Assembly (NCBI RefSeq): GCF_015330165.1 | Contig: NZ_JADDXT010000002.1 | Coordinates: 3,871,646-3,935,645, forward strand | Length of the DNA stretch: 64,000 bases | Reading direction: 5' to 3' | Source: Zobellia roscoffensis | Lineage (GTDB): Bacteria > Bacteroidota > Bacteroidia > Flavobacteriales > Flavobacteriaceae | Shown here: positions 35,012-41,765 of the stretch, one piece after another | Position numbering within the stretch: position 1 is the stretch's first letter | Layout: each line of letters opens with the position of its first letter | The notes under the pieces: model-generated | Databases searched by the model: none | What the model saw: the letters and a program-made list of their open reading frames with translations, nothing else | What the model was told of the DNA's origin: nothing | Program-made: the position numbers and the translations under genes

Positions 35012-35038
35012 AAGACCCGATTTTTAACGGGTCTTTTT
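35012..35038. terminator. Bidirectional terminator overlapping the nth stop codon
   Basis: AAGACCCG (35012-35019) pairs with CGGGTCTT (35028-35035), and a T-run follows on plus. The stop codon of nth (35024-35026, minus) lies in the loop. One hairpin ends both convergent transcripts. Confidence 0.85.
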
Positions 35039-35686
35039 TGCTTTGTAATAGCCGTCTATCACGGTTTTTCTGCCAATGGTCTTGGTAATGATGTCATTAT
35101 CTAAATTCCATCCTCGGGCAGGCGAATATTCTCTACCGTACCAGATAATCTGAAGATGCAGGTCGTTCCATATTTCTTTTGGAAATAAACGCTTGGCATC
35201 TTTTTCTGTTTGAACCACATTTTTTCCATTCGTAAAACCCCAGCGGTACATTAACCTGTGAATATGGGTGTCCACAGGAAAAGCTGGAATACCAAAAGCT
35301 TGTGAAACTACAACACTTGCCGTTTTGTGCCCCACGGCGGGAAATTCTTCTAAAAGTTCTATCTCTTGTGGAACTACACCATCGTATTTTTCAATCAAAA
35401 TTTCTGAAAGCCCATGAATTCCTTTTGATTTCATAGGGGATAATCCAACCGGTCTTATAATATCACGAATTTCCTCCACAGATAGTTTTACCATATCGTA
35501 CGGATTATCTGCTCTTTCAAATAAAAGAGGGGTGATTTGATTTACTCTAACATCTGTACTTTGAGCAGACATGAGTACGGCAATCAATAAAGTGTAGGGG
35601 TCTTTATGGTCTAATGGAACCGGAATGGAGGGATAAATTTCCTTGAGAGTTTTAATAGTAAAATCAACCTTTTCCGCTTTTGTCAT
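35024..35686 (-). CDS. nth: Endonuclease III, variant lacking the iron-sulfur cluster loop
   Basis: Nth removes oxidised pyrimidines and cuts the abasic site. The 220-residue protein has the helix-hairpin-helix and GPD region EEFPAVGHKTASVVVSQAFG...FPVDTHIHRL. Lys121 is the Schiff-base nucleophile and Asp139 the catalytic aspartate; both match Escherichia coli Lys120 and Asp138. The usual C-terminal four-cysteine 4Fe-4S motif is absent. The region reads IIWYGREYSPARGWNLDND with Ser where the first Cys would lie, and the whole protein has no cysteine. So DNA binding must work without the cluster. The function call rests on the intact catalytic site. Confidence 0.9.
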   Translation of the reverse strand: MTKAEKVDFTIKTLKEIYPSIPVPLDHKDPYTLLIAVLMSAQSTDVRVNQITPLLFERADNPYDMVKLSVEEIRDIIRPVGLSPMKSKGIHGLSEILIEKYDGVVPQEIELLEEFPAVGHKTASVVVSQAFGIPAFPVDTHIHRLMYRWGFTNGKNVVQTEKDAKRLFPKEIWNDLHLQIIWYGREYSPARGWNLDNDIITKTIGRKTVIDGYYKAKKTR

Positions 35687-35693
35687 TTTTGTC

Positions 35694-35701
35694 TAATTTT
35701 G
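35694..35701 (+). promoter_or_regulatory. Candidate -7 element for bcp
   Basis: TAATTTTG fits TAnnTTTG, and a TTTC at 35671-35674 lies 19 bases upstream. The promoter overlaps the start of the divergent nth gene, whose first codon is at 35686. Leader about 28 bases. Confidence 0.42.
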
Positions 35702-35736
35702 GCAATGAAAATTGAAACACAAAATAAAGAAGTGCT

Positions 35737-36192
35737 ATGAACACATTGCAAGTAGGAGACAAAGTACCCGATTTTTCATCGAAAGACCAAGATGGTAATA
35801 CAATTAAATTATCTGATTTTAAAGACAAGAAATTAATTGTCTTCTTTTATCCAAAAGCAAGTACTCCAGGTTGTACTGCAGAAGCATGTAATTTACGAGA
35901 CAATTATGCGGAGCTGCAAGCCGAAGGATATGAGTTGTTGGGAGTAAGTGCAGATTCAGAAAAGAGACAGACTAACTTTAAGAGAAAATATGATTTTCCA
36001 TTTCCATTATTGGCGGATGAGGATCATACTGTAATTAACACTTTTGGTGTATGGGGACCTAAAAAATTCATGGGTCGTGAGTACGATGGTATTCATAGAA
36101 AAACGTTTGTTGTTGATGGTAATGCAATTGTAATTAAGGTAATTGATAAGGTAAAAACCAAAGACCATGCAGCTCAATTACTTGAAGAATAA
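35737..36192 (+). CDS. bcp: Thioredoxin-dependent thiol peroxidase, BCP/PrxQ type
   Basis: The 151-residue cytoplasmic peroxiredoxin reduces peroxides using thioredoxin. The active site reads YPKASTPGCTAEACNLRDNY, with peroxidatic Cys46 and resolving Cys51 five residues apart, the PrxQ arrangement. The conserved Pro-Xaa3-Thr-Xaa2-Cys context is present, with Thr43 three residues before Cys46. Full length, no signal peptide. It stands alone, divergent from nth, between a promoter element and a perfect terminator. Confidence 0.93.
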   Translation: MNTLQVGDKVPDFSSKDQDGNTIKLSDFKDKKLIVFFYPKASTPGCTAEACNLRDNYAELQAEGYELLGVSADSEKRQTNFKRKYDFPFPLLADEDHTVINTFGVWGPKKFMGREYDGIHRKTFVVDGNAIVIKVIDKVKTKDHAAQLLEE

Positions 36193-36224
36193 TTGTATTT
36201 GTAAAAATTTATTCAAATTGATTT

Positions 36225-36258
36225 AATTAAAAAGGGGGCTTAAGCCCCCTTTTTAATT
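36225..36258. terminator. Perfect 34-base palindromic bidirectional terminator
   Basis: The 17-base arms at 36225-36241 and 36242-36258 are exact reverse complements (core GGGGGCTTAAGCCCCC). An A-run precedes and a T-run follows. It ends bcp on plus and the 487-aa gene on minus, whose stop lies two bases beyond. Confidence 0.92.
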
Positions 36259-36259
36259 A

Positions 36260-37723
36260 TTATTCTATTTTGTCTTCTTTTGATTTTACTAACTTCCTGG
36301 TAAACAGGTTTTCATCTTTAATTATCTGAGGTATACCTTTAGGAAGCATTTCTTCCCATCCTTCTTCATTATTGATGAGTTTTTTAAGAGCATCTCTTGA
36401 AAAAATATGCATAATCTCGGGGTCATAATCTATAATGTCCATGACCTTTCCATTGTACTTAAAGAACTTGTACAATTCTTTCATTCTTGGGTGAACCTTT
36501 ATATTGTTGCTGGTCATGATTTGACCAGTTTCAGCATTTTTCATAGGGTAAAGGTAAACCTGTAATTCTTTGAAAAATAGTTTTCCGAAAGCTTCCAAAA
36601 TACCTCCGGATAAATGCCTGTAGTATTTCTCATCAAAGATATCCACCAAGTTGTTAACCCCCATGGTAAGACCAATTTTAGCCTTAGTATATCTATTAAA
36701 GTATTCTACTAGCTTAAAATACTCTTGAAATTTTGATATCATTACGGTGTGACCAAGAGAGCAGAGCAACTCAGCACGATCCATGAAATCTTGTTCATCT
36801 ATTTCACCCGAAGCCTTTAAGTTAGAAAGGGTTATTTCAAAAATAACCATAGTATTTTCTTGGTCTACCGCAGGATCACGAACAAAGATGTCATATGATT
36901 TATGAAACATGTCCATATTTACCTTAGTAACCGGTCTAAAACTTCCGCGTAATGCCAAAATATTTTTTTTGTACAATGCAGAGGCAGGAAGGAAGTTATT
37001 CCCGTCAGGGCCAAACATAACCGCATCGGTCATATCATTACGTATAAGCTGAAGACTCATTAACCTATTGTCTACATCTTTAAAATTAGGACCAGAAAAG
37101 TTTACCATATCAATCTCTACGGTATCCTTATCTATATGGTCGTAAAGATATTTCAACATTTTCCTTGGCTTGTGGTACTTGTAAAAAGCACCATAAATCA
37201 AATTAACACCTAGAATACCTAAGGTTTCTTGCTGCAAACGTGCCTCGTTCTGCTTAAAACGAATGTGTAGTATGATTTCATCTAGTTCCTTCTGGTTAGG
37301 GTCTAATTGAAAGCGAATCCCTACCCAGCCATGGCCTTTATATCTTTTAGAAAAATCTATGGTCGCAACCGTGTTGGCGTAAGAAAAGAATAAACGATCA
37401 GGGTGTGTTTCACGACTAATACGCTCTTCCATAAGGGTCATTTCATGAGAAAGCATCTTTTTAAGTCGCGATTGTGTCACATAACGCCCATCTTTTTCAA
37501 TACCATAAATGGCATCGCTAAAATCCTTGTCATAAGCGCTCATCGCCTTGGCAATGGTACCTGAAGCGCCTCCGGAACGGAAAAAATGACGCGCCGTTTC
37601 CTGGCCCGCACCAATTTCCGAAAACGTTCCGTAAATGTCAGGGTTTAAGTTGATTCTCAAAGTCTTAGCTTTGATAGAAGGGATATTCTCAAATACGGTA
37701 TCTCGTTTTAAAACTGAAGCCAT
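36260..37723 (-). CDS. Conserved 487-aa cytoplasmic protein, unknown function
   Basis: The protein has no signal peptide and no membrane segment. Striking conserved-looking blocks near the start are PDIYGTFSEIGAGQETARHF, FRSGGASGTIAKAMSAYDK and SDAIYGIEKDGRYVTQSRL. Later come THPDRLFFSYANTVATIDF and GHGWVGIRFQLDPNQKELDE, then an acidic stretch. The sequence is full of polar, ordered segments and is clearly a real gene. I know of long cytoplasmic homologues in Bacteroidota but no experimentally known activity, and I do not assign one. It is monocistronic and divergent from the PhnP-like gene with 77 bases between starts. Confidence 0.75.
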   Translation of the reverse strand: MASVLKRDTVFENIPSIKAKTLRINLNPDIYGTFSEIGAGQETARHFFRSGGASGTIAKAMSAYDKDFSDAIYGIEKDGRYVTQSRLKKMLSHEMTLMEERISRETHPDRLFFSYANTVATIDFSKRYKGHGWVGIRFQLDPNQKELDEIILHIRFKQNEARLQQETLGILGVNLIYGAFYKYHKPRKMLKYLYDHIDKDTVEIDMVNFSGPNFKDVDNRLMSLQLIRNDMTDAVMFGPDGNNFLPASALYKKNILALRGSFRPVTKVNMDMFHKSYDIFVRDPAVDQENTMVIFEITLSNLKASGEIDEQDFMDRAELLCSLGHTVMISKFQEYFKLVEYFNRYTKAKIGLTMGVNNLVDIFDEKYYRHLSGGILEAFGKLFFKELQVYLYPMKNAETGQIMTSNNIKVHPRMKELYKFFKYNGKVMDIIDYDPEIMHIFSRDALKKLINNEEGWEEMLPKGIPQIIKDENLFTRKLVKSKEDKIE

Positions 37724-37785
37724 TTGGTCGATTTTGCTTTCAACAAAGTTAACAAGATCGGGTTATCTATTAAATTTTTTAGTTA

Positions 37786-37793
37786 TAAATTTG
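37786..37793 (+). promoter_or_regulatory. Candidate -7 element giving a near-leaderless transcript
   Basis: TAAATTTG fits TAnnTTTG but ends only 7 bases before ATG 37801. If used, the hydrolase mRNA would have almost no leader. The -33 element is not clear. Confidence 0.28.
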
Positions 37794-37800
37794 ACTCTAG

Positions 37801-38577
37801 ATGAACGATGCGTTAAAAATAACCTTTTTGGGTACGGGTACTTCTCAGGGAATCCCAGTAATAGGCAGTAATCACCCGGTTTGTAGTAGTGAAGACCCAA
37901 GAGATAAAAGACTGCGAGTTTCTGCATTGGTTTCATGGAAAGATTATAATTATGTCATTGATTGTGGTCCTGATTTTAGGCAGCAGATGCTTACAAACGA
38001 GGTAATCACTTTAGATGGCATTCTTTTTACTCACGAGCATTCTGATCATACCGCTGGCTTAGATGATATAAGACCCTACTTTTTTAGACAGGGAGATGTA
38101 CCTGTATATGCTCATAAACGAGTGGCCGACTCTCTTAAAAAGCGTTTTGATTATATCTTTGCCGATGAAAATAGATATCCTGGAGCACCAGCAGTAGCGG
38201 TCAATCTTATTGATAAGGATAATCCTTTTACGGTTGGAAGTGTTAAGGTGATTCCAATTGAGGCTAGCCATAATCGCATTAAGGTTCTAGGTTTTCGCAT
38301 TAAAGATTTCACCTATTTAACGGATGTTAAAACCATTACTAGTGAAGAAGCGGAAAAAGTAAAAAACAGTAAGGTTCTTGTTATTAACGCACTTCGGGAG
38401 GAGCCTCATCATTCGCATTTTAACTTAAAAGAGGCTCTGGAGTTTATTGAGGAAATGAAACCAGATGTTGCTTATCTCACCCATATTAGCCATATGTTAG
38501 GGTTTCATGCACAAGTTGAAAAAAAATTGCCCAAAAATGTACATTTGGCATACGATAATCTAACCATTACAGTTTAA
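37801..38577 (+). CDS. MBL-fold metal-dependent hydrolase, PhnP-like
   Basis: The 258-residue protein has the metallo-beta-lactamase metal site His78-Xaa-His80-Xaa-Asp82-His83 (FTHEHSDHTAGLDDIRPYF) and late HISHMLGFH for the remaining ligands. The start TFLGTGTSQGIPVIGSNHPVC is the PhnP/RNase-Z-like beta-lactamase superfamily opening. PhnP cleaves cyclic ribose phosphate in phosphonate breakdown, but no phn genes are near. It may be a general cyclic phosphodiesterase. It reads into a small membrane-anchored protein gene 20 bases downstream. Confidence 0.88.
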   Translation: MNDALKITFLGTGTSQGIPVIGSNHPVCSSEDPRDKRLRVSALVSWKDYNYVIDCGPDFRQQMLTNEVITLDGILFTHEHSDHTAGLDDIRPYFFRQGDVPVYAHKRVADSLKKRFDYIFADENRYPGAPAVAVNLIDKDNPFTVGSVKVIPIEASHNRIKVLGFRIKDFTYLTDVKTITSEEAEKVKNSKVLVINALREEPHHSHFNLKEALEFIEEMKPDVAYLTHISHMLGFHAQVEKKLPKNVHLAYDNLTITV

Positions 38578-38597
38578 AGTACAAACCATATTTATTT

Positions 38598-39092
38598 ATG
38601 AAAAGTAGAATCGTTTTTTATCTATTGATTTTTGTATCACTTATTTGCCTTTATCTTTTTGTGAGTAATGGAAAGATGGCCGATGTAAAAGATGAGCGTA
38701 TTGCTAAGTTGGAAGCTGAAATAGATCAGTTAAAAGACTCGGTGCAAGATGCAAAATTAAAGGTGTTGGAAATGCAATACTTTTCCTTGGAAAACAATGA
38801 TGATGCTTTGGCGTATTATGATCATTTGCAATTGGAAAACCCATCAAGATATATAGCAGATAAGCTCCTTGAGACCAATGAAAGTAAGGGTGATAACCCT
38901 TTAGTGCCTTACGAGGGCATGGAAAGCGATTTTAAGATAAATAAAATTAAAGTTTTAAATCATAAATGGATTCTAACGGATTTTTCCGATGGAAAATATT
39001 GGGGAGAACTTTTAATTAAGTACGAGCTTAAAGATGATTTGGGAGTAGACTTCACTATGCTAGACCATTTGCTGTATACCCGCAGCGAATAG
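38598..39092 (+). CDS. Membrane-anchored coiled-coil protein, unknown function
   Basis: The 164-residue protein has one N-terminal transmembrane helix (RIVFYLLIFVSLICLYLFV). A short coiled coil follows (ERIAKLEAEIDQLKDSVQDA), then a soluble domain ending in DHLLYTRSE. It starts 20 bases after the PhnP-like gene and converges on the esterase gene, whose stop it almost meets (1-base gap). I do not recognise the family. The topology suggests a periplasmic domain held at the inner membrane. Confidence 0.75.
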   Translation: MKSRIVFYLLIFVSLICLYLFVSNGKMADVKDERIAKLEAEIDQLKDSVQDAKLKVLEMQYFSLENNDDALAYYDHLQLENPSRYIADKLLETNESKGDNPLVPYEGMESDFKINKIKVLNHKWILTDFSDGKYWGELLIKYELKDDLGVDFTMLDHLLYTRSE

Positions 39093-39093
39093 G

Positions 39094-39753
39094 TTAGATT
39101 TTATCTGCCAACCACTTCTTAAAGGAATAGAAGTTTTGAGGAGCAACGCCATGACCTACGGGGAATTCCTCATAAACATGATCAATGTTCAAATTCTTTA
39201 GAAATTCTGGTGCACGTTGTGCCCATTCCGGTGGAATCACTTGGTCTACCTGGCCATGCGACACATAGATTTTTAAATCGGAATGGTCTTTTTCTGTATA
39301 GCCTTTCTTTAGAATGGCCTCGTTTATATATCCGCTTAAGGCAATTACATTTTTTATTTTCTCAGGATAGGATAAAGCAACGGCATAGCTTAAAATGGTA
39401 CCTTGACTAAATCCTAAGATAGTAACACGTTCAGAATCTAGGTTGTAGGTGTTACAAGCTTCATCTATAAAAGCGACAATCTTGTCCCGTGAAGTTTTTG
39501 CTTGCTCATCATCGCTCCATTTACCTTGCTGGGCATCAAAATTAATAGCATACCATGCATTTCCATAAGGTTCCATAGGGTAGGGCGCCCGCACTGAAAT
39601 CACACAAAGTTCTTCGGATAGTTCAGGTGCAAAAGAAAATAAGTCTTCTTCATTGCTGCCATAACCATGAAACATAAATAGAACGGGAGGTTTCCCGTCA
39701 GTTAATGAAGATGGTCTGATCAAATGTTCTAAGGATAGGGGAGCTGTTGTCAT
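39094..39753 (-). CDS. Alpha/beta hydrolase, phospholipase/carboxylesterase family
   Basis: The 219-residue cytoplasmic protein has the esterase nucleophile elbow at Ser116 (ILGFSQGTILSYAVALSYP). Asp170 (HGQVDQVIPP) and His201 (VGHGVAPQNF) complete the triad. FMFHGYGSNEEDL forms the oxyanion region. The family (YpfH/acyl-protein thioesterase-like) hydrolyses short-chain esters. Its start overlaps by one base the stop of the DUF4870-like gene upstream (TAATG), so they are coupled. Confidence 0.88.
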   Translation of the reverse strand: MTTAPLSLEHLIRPSSLTDGKPPVLFMFHGYGSNEEDLFSFAPELSEELCVISVRAPYPMEPYGNAWYAINFDAQQGKWSDDEQAKTSRDKIVAFIDEACNTYNLDSERVTILGFSQGTILSYAVALSYPEKIKNVIALSGYINEAILKKGYTEKDHSDLKIYVSHGQVDQVIPPEWAQRAPEFLKNLNIDHVYEEFPVGHGVAPQNFYSFKKWLADKI

Positions 39754-40073
39754 TATATAAATTTAAGCCATTTTTGAATCAAGCCTCCAACAAGGGGCAC
39801 GGATTGTCTTTTTTCCTGTAAAGCGCCAATAAAACCATACCACCAAAGTACAAAATAGCAAATGTATAGCCCGTACCAGGCATATTGATTAAACCATTGG
39901 CTAAGAAATAAAGCGAAACCTAAGAAGAATAAATGTAGCCCAAGAGCTTGACGAATATGAAATCTGGCAAACTCATTTCTAGTTTCGGAGTTCATACTCA
40001 GGGCTATAAGCGAGCCTATTAAAGTAAAATAAGCCGTTAGGGCCGCAGTTTTTCCTTCTTTTACTGTATTCAT
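39753..40073 (-). CDS. DUF4870-like small membrane protein, copy A
   Basis: From ATG 40073 the protein is 106 residues (MNTVKEGKTAALTAYFTLIG). An upstream ATG at 40109 lies inside the terminator of the neighbouring gene and is unlikely. It has three membrane segments and the family-like RNEFARFHIRQALGLHLFFLG. The last residues are PLVGGLIQKWLKF. It is a paralogue of the next gene. Function of the family is unknown; it resembles Tic20-like proteins. Translation is coupled to the esterase by a one-base overlap. Confidence 0.8.
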   Translation of the reverse strand: MNTVKEGKTAALTAYFTLIGSLIALSMNSETRNEFARFHIRQALGLHLFFLGFALFLSQWFNQYAWYGLYICYFVLWWYGFIGALQEKRQSVPLVGGLIQKWLKFI

Positions 40074-40111
40074 GGAGCCAAAGTTAGTGTAAGCGATAGT
40101 CATGCACAAAA

Positions 40112-40138
40112 AAAAGAGACCTTGTTCCGGTCTCTTTT
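40112..40138 (-). terminator. Terminator between the two DUF4870-like genes
   Basis: AAAAGAGACC (40112-40121) pairs with GGTCTCTTTT (40129-40138) across a 7-base loop. On the minus strand a long T-run follows. It ends copy B and lies upstream of copy A. Confidence 0.85.
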
Positions 40139-40160
40139 ATCTTATATTTTAAAGTTTAGT

Positions 40161-40475
40161 TTATCCGATATCACCTACCAAAGGAATCTTTTCCACTTTA
40201 CCGTTCATAGCATTTAGAGCCCCTATTATAGCTAGGATCAACCCCACATATTGCAGATAACCTAACATGCCTATACCGGTAAACATAATTAAAAGTTTCG
40301 CGATAAAGCCAACGACTATTCCTGTAATCCACGCTCTAAGTGCTTGGCCTATGTGAAAAGTAGTGAATTCATTATTCTTGCCTCTGTTCATAAAGTATGC
40401 GACAAGTGTACCTAGAAGAGTTATATAGCTAATAATAGCCATTGTTTTTCCTTCTTCAATTGTATTATGGTTCAT
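40161..40475 (-). CDS. DUF4870-like small membrane protein, copy B
   Basis: The 104-residue protein has NTIEEGKTMAIISYITLLGT, NEFTTFHIGQALRAW and a C-terminal KIPLVGDIG. It matches copy A in the EEGKTxA start, the NEFxxFHIxQALxxxxxx motif and the PLVG end. It is separated from copy A by a terminator, so the two are expressed apart. It has three to four transmembrane helices. No function is known. Confidence 0.8.
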   Translation of the reverse strand: MNHNTIEEGKTMAIISYITLLGTLVAYFMNRGKNNEFTTFHIGQALRAWITGIVVGFIAKLLIMFTGIGMLGYLQYVGLILAIIGALNAMNGKVEKIPLVGDIG

Positions 40476-40505
40476 GTGGTTGGTTTATAAAATGGTGGAT
40501 TTATT

Positions 40506-41765
40506 TTATTCGTTTGTAATGTATTGTCCATTGTTGATAGTGCTGTACACTTTCCCTATTAATTCGGCGCCAATAAACATACTGTTTTTTGACGTAGATT
40601 CTATATGTTTTTCATCAAAAACGTATGTCTCGTCGGGGTTGAAAAGGGTAAGACAGGCAGGCTCTCCTTCTTTTAATATAGGTGATTTTATCCCGTATCG
40701 CTCTCGTCCTTTAGATAGTAAATCTATTGTGGTTTCTATACCTAGAAGCTGATTAAGACTGCCAAATATAGTTTCAAGACCAGTGGTTCCAAAGGAAGCG
40801 TTATCAAATTCCACTCGCTTTTCCTCTATGTTCATAGGGGTGTGGTCACTTGTAATGAAATCTATAGTTCCATCTTTTAATCCTTTTATTAGCGCCTTGG
40901 TATCTGCTTTTGTGCGTAATGGAGGCAATACTTTGTATGCAGAATCAAACTGTTCCAGAACAGCATCAGTATATATTAAATTGTGAACTGCTACGCTGCA
41001 GCTTACATTCAATCCTTTTTTCTTGGCATCGGAAATTAATTTTACAGATGTCGCTGTTGAAATAGTGGGTATGTGTAATTTACCTCCTGTATATTCAAGA
41101 ATAAAAAGGTCTCTGGCTACCTGTAGGTCTTCTGCTAAAGTTGGAATTCCTTTTAAACCTAGTTTAGTGGATACCTCTCCTTCGTTTACGATTCCTTTTC
41201 CGGCTATTTTTGTATCCATGGGAAAAGAATATACCAAGCCGTCAAAATTCTGAACATATTGCAGTGCTATTTTTAATAGGTTAGCATTGGTCATAGGTAG
41301 TTTGTAATCATAAAAACCTACAGCTCCAGAATTTTTCATGTCGTATAACTCGGCCAAATCATTACCATCCGCTTTCATGGTGAGGGTACCTAACGGATAT
41401 AAGTTGGTGAGTTGATTTGCAGCGGCATTTTTAAGATATACAATATCTGAACTGCTGTCTGGGCAAGGGTGCATGGTGGGGTTAAGGATTACATCTGTAA
41501 ATCCACTTTGTGCAGCTACCTGGAGTCCGTTTTCAATAGTCTCACGCTCCTCATAACCAGGTTCACCAAAAGAAACACTACTATCAAACCAACCGATTGA
41601 CCCATGTAAATTTTTGTGCTTCACAACCTGAGTTTTACCTTCTGGCTCTATTTTGGCAGCAATCTTGACGATAATACCATTTTTGATATGAATATCTCGC
41701 GTCTTTAAATGAAGCGATTCATTATTCTTATCAATTATTTTTACCGATTTTAAAAGAATGTTCAT
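40506..41765 (-). CDS. Dihydroorotase-like amidohydrolase lacking the metal ligands
   Basis: The 419-residue protein aligns end to end with type I dihydroorotase (PyrC), the third step of pyrimidine synthesis. However, the metal motif DxHxHxREPG reads DSSVSFGEPG (residues 61-70), losing both histidines and the substrate-binding arginine. The HCED site reads SFPMD, and the HxxHxST site reads HIPTISTA. The late Asp in ITSDHTPMNIEEK remains. It should not bind two zincs and is probably a pseudoenzyme, possibly supporting aspartate transcarbamoylase as PyrC-prime does in Pseudomonas. Close Flavobacterium homologues share this loss, so it is not a recent decay. Its start overlaps the BatA-type gene by four bases (ATGA). 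Confidence 0.85.
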   Translation of the reverse strand: MNILLKSVKIIDKNNESLHLKTRDIHIKNGIIVKIAAKIEPEGKTQVVKHKNLHGSIGWFDSSVSFGEPGYEERETIENGLQVAAQSGFTDVILNPTMHPCPDSSSDIVYLKNAAANQLTNLYPLGTLTMKADGNDLAELYDMKNSGAVGFYDYKLPMTNANLLKIALQYVQNFDGLVYSFPMDTKIAGKGIVNEGEVSTKLGLKGIPTLAEDLQVARDLFILEYTGGKLHIPTISTATSVKLISDAKKKGLNVSCSVAVHNLIYTDAVLEQFDSAYKVLPPLRTKADTKALIKGLKDGTIDFITSDHTPMNIEEKRVEFDNASFGTTGLETIFGSLNQLLGIETTIDLLSKGRERYGIKSPILKEGEPACLTLFNPDETYVFDEKHIESTSKNSMFIGAELIGKVYSTINNGQYITNE

